From: JAGLCW01 sp964427915 | Lineage (GTDB): Bacteria > Caldisericota > Caldisericia > UBA6126 | Reading direction: 5' to 3' | Assembly: GCA_964427915.1 (NCBI GenBank) | Contig: CAYRWA010000053.1 | Location: forward strand, 6,174-70,173 | DNA: 64,000 nucleotides | In this document: positions 25,318-33,855 of the stretch, piece by piece | Layout of the letters: every line of letters starts with the position of its first letter | Numbering within the stretch: the first letter of the stretch is position 1 | The notes under the pieces: generated by a model | Seen by the model: the letters and a program-made list of their open reading frames with translations, nothing else | Told to the model about the DNA's origin: nothing | Database searches by the model: none | Made by a program: the position numbers and the translations under genes

Positions 25318-26808
25318 TCATTTAGGGATTCCATTTGGCAACAATGTAAGTTTCTCAAAATCCTCTAGAGAAATAGAAACAGAAGATTGGTGTAGAATTT
25401 TACCTGTCATATCTGATACAGGAAAAGGTTTCATAAACTGTACTTCCCGTTGCATTTTTTTCAAATCCAACATATTGTTTTGTTGGTCTTCGTAATATAT
25501 ATGGGTTTTATCTGAATCTGGAATAAAGTTCTTTTTCATTTTTTCTAGTGTTGGTTTCCATTGAGAAACCTTCCAAGGGTTCTCAATATATTCAAGGTAA
25601 GAGTGAACTGGGTTATTTCCATCAACAGATGATTCAGGAGAAGGATACAGTCCTTCTATACGAAGAGAAACTTTTTCTGGATAGCTACTAGAAAAACTTT
25701 TCATGCGGTAACGGTTCTGCGTAAACCATCCTTGGGCAGTAGAGTAACTGGAATCTAGTTCCGCTACAAGAAACAAATCACTGTTTTTTTGAAAACCCAA
25801 CACAATCATTCCTGCACTTCCATCGTAGAGTCTTTTCTTTGCAATCCATTCGTAGGAGAGATCGGGATATTGACTGAACAAGTGGATATGATCTGTTTTT
25901 CCATTGAAGTAAACTTGTATGAAGTCAGCATCGTAAGAACTTTTAGGATGGTTTTCTAAAAGAATGTTTTCACCATTAAAGAACATTTTGTTTTCAAAAC
26001 CTGGATAAAAACCTGGAACTGCATAGCAGTTTTTTGTACCATCAACTGCATGAAATGTTCCCACAAAACTATTGTGGGTGGCAAAGTGGACCGATGTTGT
26101 ATCATGATCCGACGAAACATTGGGTATCACACTGCATATTGAATGGGGTGACTGCGTGTTTTTTTGGTTGGTTGGAATGTGAAGCAAAGAAGTTTGTTGC
26201 AGGGCAATATGGGAAGGTTCTGTTTCAGCAAAATCTATAATGATTCCATATTCACTGGTGCCCATGTTATAGGATCCAACCATAATGATGTGGTTAGAAA
26301 TGATACACATATTTTGTATTGAAAGACCACTGCTTGAATACGTAAGTACATCTTGCGGGGAAGAATCTTGTATTCGATTTCTATTAATGGGTAAGAAGTG
26401 TAATTGGTTAACAGGGTCATTGCCAAAAGTAGTTGTCTCAAAAACAAGGTATAGTGAGTGTTCAGTTGGAAACCAGACAAGCATGTCACTCGTTAGATTT
26501 TGGTCCATTGGGGGATTGTAAGCGACCGATTCTAGAATAGCCCCGGTACTATCTGAAATGAATGTCACTAGTTGACGAGAACCATCCCCTCCAACAATGG
26601 CGGCATGAATTGTTTGATCTGGGTTGTCTCCGCGAGATGGTAAGGAGACGGTTTTTGTAAAGTGAAGCGCTTCATCGGTTTGTTCTAATGTAAACTGCAC
26701 ATAAGTATGAGTGGAAGTGCATGATAAAAAGCTAACACAAAAAAGAAAAGGTATGAAATAGACTATATATCGAAGGAAATGTTTTCTAATTCGGTTGGTT
26801 TTCTTCAT
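25318..26808 (-). CDS. Putative lipoprotein, last gene of the M28/GerMN operon
   Basis: A 496-aa exported protein. A basic N-terminus and hydrophobic segment end at SFLSC, an imperfect lipobox, so lipid attachment is likely but not sure. The rest is beta-rich with repeated short strands and Tyr/Trp, possibly a propeller-like fold; I recognise no family. Its start overlaps the stop of the GerMN gene (ATGA). A lipoprotein of similar general look is encoded at 35115-36731. Confidence 0.55.
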   Translation of the reverse strand: MKKTNRIRKHFLRYIVYFIPFLFCVSFLSCTSTHTYVQFTLEQTDEALHFTKTVSLPSRGDNPDQTIHAAIVGGDGSRQLVTFISDSTGAILESVAYNPPMDQNLTSDMLVWFPTEHSLYLVFETTTFGNDPVNQLHFLPINRNRIQDSSPQDVLTYSSSGLSIQNMCIISNHIIMVGSYNMGTSEYGIIIDFAETEPSHIALQQTSLLHIPTNQKNTQSPHSICSVIPNVSSDHDTTSVHFATHNSFVGTFHAVDGTKNCYAVPGFYPGFENKMFFNGENILLENHPKSSYDADFIQVYFNGKTDHIHLFSQYPDLSYEWIAKKRLYDGSAGMIVLGFQKNSDLFLVAELDSSYSTAQGWFTQNRYRMKSFSSSYPEKVSLRIEGLYPSPESSVDGNNPVHSYLEYIENPWKVSQWKPTLEKMKKNFIPDSDKTHIYYEDQQNNMLDLKKMQREVQFMKPFPVSDMTGKILHQSSVSISLEDFEKLTLLPNGIPK

Positions 26809-28190
26809 GATAACTCCCTAGACAAAGGATTGTTGATTTCAGTTCCAAAAGGAAGTGATTCCAGCGTTTCTCCACGGAAATAAATGTGAAATGATCGGAA
26901 ACCAGTATTCTCTGATAGTGTTAGAATAAGCTGTTCTAAAAAGTTTTCTTCTTGTTGAGCATTGAGAAATTCGCTCATCTCCATGTCAAGGTCAATCATG
27001 AGAGAATTCTCTTCGCCAGGAGTAACAGAAATAAGCTTTGTTCCAGAGGGGATATCGGATACTATTCCCATATCTCGTTCATCTGAGGATGGGCCTTTTA
27101 AGAGGTTTTGAAGGAGATCTTCAGGTGAGAGAGTTGTATCTTGTTTGTTGGATCGAAAAACTGGTAGCAAATAGTGGTTTTGTTCTTTTTTTAGCACATA
27201 ATACAAAATGGATGCGTTCTCTATGTCGAAACCATGCCAACGTTGATAGGGTTCTAAAGAAGATGTATGACCTCCTATGGTATCAATGTTTTCTCCATCA
27301 ATTTGAATGCGAACGTTTTGAATTTGAGGAAGTTCTGTGAGGGACAATGTGATAGTATTCACTAAACCCAGTTCAGCATTCGCTCCATAACGGAATCTTT
27401 GAAACTCGGGTGAAAGATCTAAAAAAAGGCTTCCGTCTTCGATTAAAATACTGTTTATAGATACTTCTTCTGGGAAAAAACTTGTGATATCTTCATTACC
27501 TTGATAACGAATCATGAGTTGGGTTACAATACTTGCCACTGTATCGTTGATTTCTGATGAAGCGGGGATTTCTACTTTCGTTAACAGAAACATGTTCGTG
27601 GGAAGATGGTAGTAGTACATTCGAACAAACTGTCCTTTAGGCAACTGACTTGACAACCGAATTAATGGTTCTGAGAGAGAAATATATTGTTTAAATGTGG
27701 GATCTTTTTTGCCTTGGATGGACAACTGTACTTTTTGAATAGAGTCCAATTCGGTTACAGTATTTACGATAGAATAAACCGCTGCTGCTTCTTGAGAAAC
27801 TGAAGAGATGGATTTAGAGATCATATCTTCTTCTAGTACAAGACTACAGATTCCTTCTTTTAAGGAAACATTTGACACGGATCCATGCACTGGTATAAAG
27901 GATTGTAAATTACTGTCCTTGGGAGGCTTTGAGAGTTCTTCTAATAGGATTTTCACAATTTTCTCTGTTTGCCCCGATAGTGAAACTTTTCGATTTACAG
28001 GGACTAACTCGTCTTTTTCTGAGTCATAAAAATACAATTTTGCAGTAGAAACGGTAAGGTCATGACGATGCTGGTAAAAATAATAACCTGCCATGATCAG
28101 AAAGCAAAGGGTGATGACAACAAATAGTATGCCCTGCTGTTTTTTCTTATGCGCCAGCGAATGAATGATATATCCGTTTTTGTTTCTCAT
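26805..28190 (-). CDS. Membrane-anchored protein with three tandem GerMN domains
   Basis: A 461-aa protein. It has a basic head, one membrane segment (about 20-38) and three consecutive GerMN-like domains (about 50-160, 180-310, 325-445). Each opens with a tyrosine-rich strand (AKLYFYDSEKDELVPVNRKV; VRMYYYHLPTNMFLL; ASILYYVLKKEQNHYLLPVF) and contains the amidase-regulator-like LVNTITLSLTELP pattern. GerMN domains occur in spore germination and cell-wall proteins, often thought to bind peptidoglycan. One or two copies are usual; three is uncommon. The start and stop are both ATGA-overlapped with the flanking genes. Confidence 0.8.
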   Translation of the reverse strand: MRNKNGYIIHSLAHKKKQQGILFVVITLCFLIMAGYYFYQHRHDLTVSTAKLYFYDSEKDELVPVNRKVSLSGQTEKIVKILLEELSKPPKDSNLQSFIPVHGSVSNVSLKEGICSLVLEEDMISKSISSVSQEAAAVYSIVNTVTELDSIQKVQLSIQGKKDPTFKQYISLSEPLIRLSSQLPKGQFVRMYYYHLPTNMFLLTKVEIPASSEINDTVASIVTQLMIRYQGNEDITSFFPEEVSINSILIEDGSLFLDLSPEFQRFRYGANAELGLVNTITLSLTELPQIQNVRIQIDGENIDTIGGHTSSLEPYQRWHGFDIENASILYYVLKKEQNHYLLPVFRSNKQDTTLSPEDLLQNLLKGPSSDERDMGIVSDIPSGTKLISVTPGEENSLMIDLDMEMSEFLNAQQEENFLEQLILTLSENTGFRSFHIYFRGETLESLPFGTEINNPLSRELS

Positions 28191-29806
28191 GACTCAAATT
28201 GATAGCCAAAATAGTGAGAAAGTAAAGAAAAATCTTTTTGATTGATGCTATATAAAGGATACTCCAAGGGAACTTTGCCCAAGGGATGATAGGGAATAGA
28301 TACATTGTCTGGGTGTATAATGGATAGGGCAGTGTATGTGGATATTTGCAGGATTTCTTGTAAGTTTTCTTTCACAATCAAGGTAGGAACATCCTTTGGA
28401 GTGTGATAGGTGTCCCATACGTTTTTTCCACTTCTCCAAAAGAAAACGCAGGGAACATTGTTTTTGTGAAAAAAGTATTGATCGGATCCACTCCATAAAC
28501 CCCCAGCGATGAACTCTATAGGAATGCCCAATTCATCAGATGCTTCCTGAATCCTATTACATAAATCCGGATAAAAGCTATCGTCAGTTCCTGCTATTAA
28601 GGCTGTATCACCAACGCCAACCATATCCAGATTAATGACGCCAGCAATTTTTTCAAGAGGAAACAATGGATTGTTTACATACCATTTGGAACCGATTAAC
28701 CCTTCTTCTTCTCCGCTGAATGCAATAAAAACAATGTGCATGTCGGTTGTAAAGAGTTGTTCTTGTAACGTTTTGGCAATTTCTACCATAACTGATACTC
28801 CAGAAGCATTGTCATTGGCACCGAAATAATAGTCTTTGTTGATAGAGTCTTGTCCGAGATGGTCATAATGGGCAGTGATGAGAAAGGATTCCAGTGTAGG
28901 GATTTGCGAAGGGATGAAGCCAATTACATTGGAAGTAGTTCGCGTTTCTTTTTTCACAGTAATGCTTATCTCAATGGATTCATGGATTACAAATGAGACC
29001 GGCTTTCTATTGGATTCAATCGTGTCAACAATTGTCTTTGTTGAATAGGAATATGGTTCTAGGATGGTTTCTCCTGCATTAAGAGATAAAAAACCACTCA
29101 ATATAGAGGGTATAGTACCGGGATCATATACTTCTTTTTTCTCCCAATTTACAACGGTTGATTCAGCATTTTGATTGATAATGAGAATTGCTTTCGCCCC
29201 TTTTTTCTTGGCTGTTCCAATTTTGTGTTGGATATTGGAATAATCATAGGGAAGTGCAGACAAAAATGAAGGCTTTCCGCTTAAAACGACTACCACCTTG
29301 TCTTGAACATCTATATCTCCATAGTCGTTATACTCTGTCGTTGCGATGCCAAAACCGGCAAAAACACCATCTGAAACATGCGAGCCAGAGTCACTTTTGA
29401 GATAGGGATAAAACTCGTTTCGATAGAGAAATTCTTTGGTTGGAGTACCATGAAAGATGCATGTTGTTGGGTTCTCAATTTGAACATATGGGACAGAAAA
29501 GGCTTGAAAGTAACTCCCTGGTTCATCCATTTGGCAAGGTTGCAAAGAAAGATCCTTCATGTATTGGCTAATCCACTCTGCAGAATTCTCACACTCGGTT
29601 GTTCCTGATTGTCTTCCTGCAAAATCCCTAGAACATAGGGCTTGAATTGTGGAAAGAGCATTATCGGCAGAAGTTTGTGAGCTAATATACTTGTAATAAG
29701 CCGATCTTTGTGCTTCTAGAGGAGGTTGAGAGGAGCCAGTAAGAGAGGATAAATGGAGGGGAGAAAAAAGCTGGAAAACAACAAGAATTGTTGATAATAA
29801 TTTCAT
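28187..29806 (-). CDS. Secreted M28-family zinc peptidase with PA domain
   Basis: A 539-aa exported aminopeptidase-like enzyme. After a signal peptide (about 1-20) comes a PA-type insert (about 100-250). The M28 domain carries the dinuclear zinc ligands in order: ITAHYDHLG (His), GANDNASGV (Asp), SGEEEGLIGS (Glu pair), NLDMVGVG (Asp) and YHTPKD (His). It would release N-terminal amino acids outside the membrane. It heads a minus-strand operon with the GerMN protein and lipoprotein. No Shine-Dalgarno sequence is evident before the ATG. Confidence 0.88.
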   Translation of the reverse strand: MKLLSTILVVFQLFSPLHLSSLTGSSQPPLEAQRSAYYKYISSQTSADNALSTIQALCSRDFAGRQSGTTECENSAEWISQYMKDLSLQPCQMDEPGSYFQAFSVPYVQIENPTTCIFHGTPTKEFLYRNEFYPYLKSDSGSHVSDGVFAGFGIATTEYNDYGDIDVQDKVVVVLSGKPSFLSALPYDYSNIQHKIGTAKKKGAKAILIINQNAESTVVNWEKKEVYDPGTIPSILSGFLSLNAGETILEPYSYSTKTIVDTIESNRKPVSFVIHESIEISITVKKETRTTSNVIGFIPSQIPTLESFLITAHYDHLGQDSINKDYYFGANDNASGVSVMVEIAKTLQEQLFTTDMHIVFIAFSGEEEGLIGSKWYVNNPLFPLEKIAGVINLDMVGVGDTALIAGTDDSFYPDLCNRIQEASDELGIPIEFIAGGLWSGSDQYFFHKNNVPCVFFWRSGKNVWDTYHTPKDVPTLIVKENLQEILQISTYTALSIIHPDNVSIPYHPLGKVPLEYPLYSINQKDFSLLSHYFGYQFES

Positions 29807-29810
29807 GATT

Positions 29811-30290
29811 CTACAATTGATCGATTTGGTCTTTTTTGAATTGTTCCATCTGATTTAATATGGCCTGATAGGACTCATGAATGTACTCTCGGCGTCTAAC
29901 TTGTTCTTCATCTTGTTGTTTAATCAGATTTCGAAAAGCTTTATGTAAATCTTGGAGAAGCTTAATGCATTCTTTTTTGGTTTTTTCTTTTAGTTCCTGC
30001 GATTTTTTATGAGCGAGTTGGACAACTTCTTCTTTGTTTAGTAGTTCCCTTTGATGATTCTTTGTATCTTCAATGATACTGGCAGCTTCTTGTCTAGCTG
30101 ATTCTAAAATCTCGGAACGTTCTAAAAGTATCGTTTGCCCTTTTTTGATTTCGTGAGGATAGTTTTTTCGGATGGTTGTTACAATTTCTTCTAAAATCTC
30201 CTTGTTAACAATGACTGTCCCCGTTAGGGGAACATTTTTTGCATTTTCTAGAATGGAAACAAGTTGGTCTAATGTGTCAATAATGCTCAT
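29811..30290 (-). CDS. Coiled-coil protein next to coaD
   Basis: A 159-aa soluble protein rich in Glu, Lys and Gln. Residues about 55-155 predict a long coiled coil (SARQEAASIIEDTKNHQREL, with repeated KK/EE), somewhat like ATP synthase b or DivIVA-type helices. I recall unnamed small coiled-coil genes next to coaD in clostridia; no function is established. AGGAGATAAT gives a good ribosome site, and the coaD stop is 1 base upstream. Confidence 0.6.
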   Translation of the reverse strand: MSIIDTLDQLVSILENAKNVPLTGTVIVNKEILEEIVTTIRKNYPHEIKKGQTILLERSEILESARQEAASIIEDTKNHQRELLNKEEVVQLAHKKSQELKEKTKKECIKLLQDLHKAFRNLIKQQDEEQVRRREYIHESYQAILNQMEQFKKDQIDQL

Positions 30291-30291
30291 A

Positions 30292-30804
30292 TTATCTCCT
30301 TTTTTCTAGGTAATCAGCAACAATATTGGGGACAAATACACGGATATTTCCTTGAAAATGAATCATTTCTTTCACCATAGAGGAACTTAGGTTTGCATGC
30401 TGTATGTTGCTCATAAAAAAGAGTACTTCAAAGGCGGGATAAATCTGTTTGTTGGTGATGGCCATCTGAAATTCATTTTCAAAATCAGAAAGAACTCGTA
30501 AGCCACGTATGCAAACAGGAATGTCGTTGCATTTCATGAAATCAACCAATAGACCCTTACAAACTTCAACATGAATACGTGGATTTCCATGAAAATACTT
30601 TTGTAAGAGATTTACTCTCTCTTCAATTGAAAGAAAAGGGGTTTTTTTTCGGTTTTCTGCGACAAGGATGGTCAGGTTTTGAAAATATCGTAGGGATCGT
30701 TGTACAATATCAACGTGTCCAAAGGTTAGTGGGTCAAAACTACCTGGATATACAGCTTTTTTATTGCTGCACTCTTCGAATGATAGAGAGTTTGGTTCTT
30801 CCAT
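30292..30804 (-). CDS. coaD: Phosphopantetheine adenylyltransferase
   Basis: A 170-aa nucleotidyltransferase making dephospho-CoA. It has AVYPGSFDPLTFGHVDIVQR with the nucleotidyl-transfer T-x-G-H motif, VCIRGLRVLSDFENEFQMA and LSSSMVKEM in place of the usual ISSTxVR. An N-terminal extension of about 17 residues (EEPNSLSFEECSNK) precedes the fold. AGGA 8 bases upstream of the ATG at 30804 decides the start over a GTG at 30819. It overlaps rsmD by 44 bases, the common rsmD-coaD arrangement. Confidence 0.93.
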   Translation of the reverse strand: MEEPNSLSFEECSNKKAVYPGSFDPLTFGHVDIVQRSLRYFQNLTILVAENRKKTPFLSIEERVNLLQKYFHGNPRIHVEVCKGLLVDFMKCNDIPVCIRGLRVLSDFENEFQMAITNKQIYPAFEVLFFMSNIQHANLSSSMVKEMIHFQGNIRVFVPNIVADYLEKRR

Positions 30805-31318
30805 AATGACGTTCCTCACAATCCAAATCTAATGCTTTTGACATAGTTTGTATTTCATTTCGTTTTGTATGTTCAAGGATAATTGTACAATAGGGATTCA
30901 TTTTTTTCGATATTTTTTGCAAAAGAAACAAATACTGATCGGTAGAATAGTCGTAGGGGGGGTCTAAAAAAATAAAATGAAATGAGTCAATTTTGCGATG
31001 TGTAAGATGATATTCGGCTGTTTCGCGAAAAAGGAGGAATTGATTCTCAGTAAAGTTTGCTTGGGAAAGATTTTTTTGGATGCTTCGTAGACATGTAGGA
31101 TTCTTTTCTACAAAACATACCTTTTTTGCTCCTTCGCTGATTGCATTAATCCCAATTGCCCCTGTTCCAGCAAACAAATCCAAAAAAAAACAGTCCGGAA
31201 TCTCTTGTCGTAAGATATTAAAAAGAGCTTCTCGGACTTTGTTTGATGTAGGTCTTAAAGGAAGATGCGCGGGAGAAACAAGTGTTTTCCCGCGCCTGTT
31301 CCCAGAAATAATTTTCAT
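30761..31318 (-). CDS. rsmD: 16S rRNA (guanine-966-N2) methyltransferase
   Basis: A 185-aa SAM-dependent enzyme. It opens KIISGNRRGKTLVSP, with RPTSNKVREALFNIL, the SAM motif LDLFAGTGAIGINAISEGA and the catalytic FIFLDPPYDY. The start overlaps the stop of the tlpA-like gene (TAATG), and its end overlaps coaD, so the three are co-expressed. Confidence 0.93.
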   Translation of the reverse strand: MKIISGNRRGKTLVSPAHLPLRPTSNKVREALFNILRQEIPDCFFLDLFAGTGAIGINAISEGAKKVCFVEKNPTCLRSIQKNLSQANFTENQFLLFRETAEYHLTHRKIDSFHFIFLDPPYDYSTDQYLFLLQKISKKMNPYCTIILEHTKRNEIQTMSKALDLDCEERHYGRTKLSIIRRVQQ

Positions 31319-31932
31319 TACTCGTTAATTAATTCCTCAACTGCTTCCCATAAGTGATCCATTAGGGCAAGGGTGAAACCAGTGTGTTCGTAACGGATTT
31401 TCCCATTTTTATCAATAAGGTAGGTTACAGGAATAGCTTGTATGCCATAAAAATTCTTTACCTTTGAGTCTAGATCCCAAGGAATTGGATAGGAGACATT
31501 AAGAAATTCTACATCTTTGAGGATTTGGGGTTCAAGAGCCTTGGTGGAATCAATTGTGATCACTAAACACTCCAAACCTTGATCCTTGTATTCTTGGTAA
31601 ATTTCTTCAAGATAAGGCATTTCTTCTTTGCATGGTTCGCACCAAGTAGCCCAAAAGTCAACAAGAATTAATTTGACATCAGGATTGTCAATAAGAGCCT
31701 GTAATGCAACTTCTTCAACGATATCTAGGTCGGGATTAGGATTTGCTACGATAGGAAGTGTCCAGTCGCCAGCATCTCTAGCTTCTTCTGGAGAAATAAT
31801 TCCTCCACCGCTACCACCGTCTTTGATAACTTGACCGCCGTTGTCAGAAGTATTATCATTACAGCCAGTCATAAAAGAACTAAGACCGATTACCATCAAA
31901 AACATTACTACAATCGAAACAAATTTTTTCAT
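31318..31932 (-). CDS. TlpA/ResA-like thiol-disulfide lipoprotein
   Basis: A 204-aa lipoprotein (signal peptide ending FMTGC) with a Gly/Asp-rich linker and a thioredoxin domain. The active site is WATWCEPCKEEMPYL (CEPC), and the cis-proline is in IPVTYLID. Members keep cysteines reduced outside the membrane, for example in cytochrome c or spore proteins. GGGGG 8 bases before the ATG at 31932 sets the start; an extension to 31983 would destroy the signal peptide. It is first in an operon with rsmD and coaD. Confidence 0.88.
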   Translation of the reverse strand: MKKFVSIVVMFLMVIGLSSFMTGCNDNTSDNGGQVIKDGGSGGGIISPEEARDAGDWTLPIVANPNPDLDIVEEVALQALIDNPDVKLILVDFWATWCEPCKEEMPYLEEIYQEYKDQGLECLVITIDSTKALEPQILKDVEFLNVSYPIPWDLDSKVKNFYGIQAIPVTYLIDKNGKIRYEHTGFTLALMDHLWEAVEELINE

Positions 31933-32006
31933 CAAATTACCCCCTATGGTAAAGTATTCTTCCATTCTACAAATTCCTATCATTTTGGCAATGTAAAAAA
32001 TGACAC

Positions 32007-33242
32007 TTATAGCCTATTTTGAATGCAAATTTCTCGCAGGGTATTTAGCCCAATAAAGAAATGCTTCATCATTAGTCCCATATAATACATACCCTTTTCT
32101 GTTGTGTAGTAGTGAGTTTTATTCTTGCCAATGATGGCACTCATTTGTAGTAGCAGTAACTCGGTAGAAACGGCTTTTTGATATCGTTTTTGCAGCTCTA
32201 CGGGATCAAGTTTCATCCCAAAAAGTTGTGTAAGCATAAAATAACGAGCTGCCTCTTTTTTTGTAGCTTTTTTTTGCATGACGATGGATACTTGATTTTT
32301 TTGTACCTGCTTAATGTAGTTTGTTGGGTGAAATGTATTGACTAAAAATGTATCTTTTAAGAATCCTACTGAACCAGCACCAATGCCTATATATTCAGGG
32401 TGATTGATAATATATTCGTCAATTTTTTGATCTCCTTTTGAAAAACACCAGCATGTGGATGGTTGAAAATCTTTTTTCATTTCTTCTTGCAGAAGATGAT
32501 AAAAAGAGGATTCGCGTTTAGAATCGATGACTTGAAATTGTCTTTCCATGGCACTTTTTTTATGGGGAGATGGCATTAAGGGATAAAAGGTGGCCTGGTT
32601 TACCCCACACTTTTTGACCATTTGTATATCATTTTGAAAATCTTCCAATGACTGACTCGGAAAATTAAAAATGAAATCAAGATTGATAGTGGGAAAATGA
32701 TGAAGTGCTCTTTCTATGGAACGTAATGCTTCTAGAGAAGTATGAGAACGTCTTCCCATTGCTAGTAGCAATTCATCTTTGAAGCTTTGCACTCCAATGG
32801 ATAAGCGTTGAATACCAATATGCTGAAGCTTTGTTACGGTATCTGCAGATAAATCACAGGGGTTTGCTTCTATGGAGATCTCTTTTATGGAAAACATGTT
32901 CTGAATATCTTTAATACAGGAGCTTAGCAAAGACAAGTTGACGGTAGGTGTTCCTCCCCCAAAATATACTTCCTGAAAGTCAAATCCTAGGTCTTTATAA
33001 TATTGCAATTCTTTTTGCAGAGACTGAAAATATTGTATGGCCACTTCTTCTTTGTAGAGATACCGGTTAAAAGAACAGTATGGACACAGTTTTTTACAAA
33101 ATGGAATGTGGATGTATAGGGATGGTTTTGAAGATTTGTCACACTGCAACAAAGTAGGATCAAAACCACGGGTTAATTGTAAAAATTTTCTTCCTTCTTT
33201 TGATACAATTTTTTCTATACTGTTTGCTAGGAGTCGATTCAT
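32007..33242 (-). CDS. HemW-like radical SAM protein (coproporphyrinogen III oxidase family)
   Basis: A 411-aa protein. LYIHIPFCKKLCPYCSFNRY holds the C-X3-C-X2-C cluster motif. Phe follows two residues after the last Cys, as in HemW and unlike HemN, which has a fourth Cys there. EVYFGGGTPTVN and GIQRLSIGVQSF are also present, and a HemN-C-like winged region ends the protein. There is an N-terminal extension of about 38 residues before the core. HemW is thought to be a heme chaperone; coproporphyrinogen oxidation is less likely. AAGGA 6 bases upstream sets the start. Confidence 0.85.
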   Translation of the reverse strand: MNRLLANSIEKIVSKEGRKFLQLTRGFDPTLLQCDKSSKPSLYIHIPFCKKLCPYCSFNRYLYKEEVAIQYFQSLQKELQYYKDLGFDFQEVYFGGGTPTVNLSLLSSCIKDIQNMFSIKEISIEANPCDLSADTVTKLQHIGIQRLSIGVQSFKDELLLAMGRRSHTSLEALRSIERALHHFPTINLDFIFNFPSQSLEDFQNDIQMVKKCGVNQATFYPLMPSPHKKSAMERQFQVIDSKRESSFYHLLQEEMKKDFQPSTCWCFSKGDQKIDEYIINHPEYIGIGAGSVGFLKDTFLVNTFHPTNYIKQVQKNQVSIVMQKKATKKEAARYFMLTQLFGMKLDPVELQKRYQKAVSTELLLLQMSAIIGKNKTHYYTTEKGMYYMGLMMKHFFIGLNTLREICIQNRL

Positions 33243-33324
33243 TTTGCTTCCTTAAAAAAAAAGAATAAAAGTAGTGTAACAAAACTTCGTTTAAATTGTA
33301 CTAAATACAGAAAGATGGTTAAAC

Positions 33325-33855
33325 GTGATAGAAATTGACAGGGAACTATTACAACAAGCTAAAGATGGTGATAGAATGGCACAAGCTGAAGTATTTAAGT
33401 ACTATAAGGATTATATTTTTCGATCTGCCTTTTTCATGCTACGAAATGAAGATGAAGCAGACGATATTGTAGAGAACGTTTTTATCAAGGTTTTTACTAA
33501 TTTTTCTTCTTTTGACATGACTAGGTCATTTCATCCATGGTTATCAAGAATTGTTTTGAATGAGACTAGAACCTATATTAAAAAAAATCGACGAGCTTAT
33601 ACCAACCAAGATTTTGCCCTAGACAACATACCGTCCCGCTCTACAGAAAACCGAGAAAAGGCACAACAAATCCAAAGGTATATGAAAGAGCTCAATTCAA
33701 AGGATCGGGAGATTATATCAATGCGCTATTTTCAAGAGTTAACGATTGAAGAGATTGCTCGAGTTGTTAACATATCTGTTGCAAATGCTAAGGTGAGAAT
33801 TCATAGGGCAACAAAAAAATTAAAGCAAATCATTGAAACGAAGGAAGCAAACTAA
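33325..33855 (+). CDS. ECF-type sigma factor
   Basis: A 176-aa extracytoplasmic-function sigma factor. Region 2 is at about 20-85 (FKYYKDYIFRSAF, ADDIVENVFIKVF, HPWLSRIVLNETR) and region 4 at about 120-170 (LNSKDREIISMRYFQELTIEEIA, with the helix-turn-helix). The start is a GTG at 33325 with a weak AGATGG upstream. Its stop shares one base with the next gene, a membrane protein that is probably its anti-sigma factor. TGTAAC at 33275-33280 and GTACTA at 33298-33303 could be a self-activated promoter (weak). Confidence 0.88.
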   Translation: MIEIDRELLQQAKDGDRMAQAEVFKYYKDYIFRSAFFMLRNEDEADDIVENVFIKVFTNFSSFDMTRSFHPWLSRIVLNETRTYIKKNRRAYTNQDFALDNIPSRSTENREKAQQIQRYMKELNSKDREIISMRYFQELTIEEIARVVNISVANAKVRIHRATKKLKQIIETKEAN

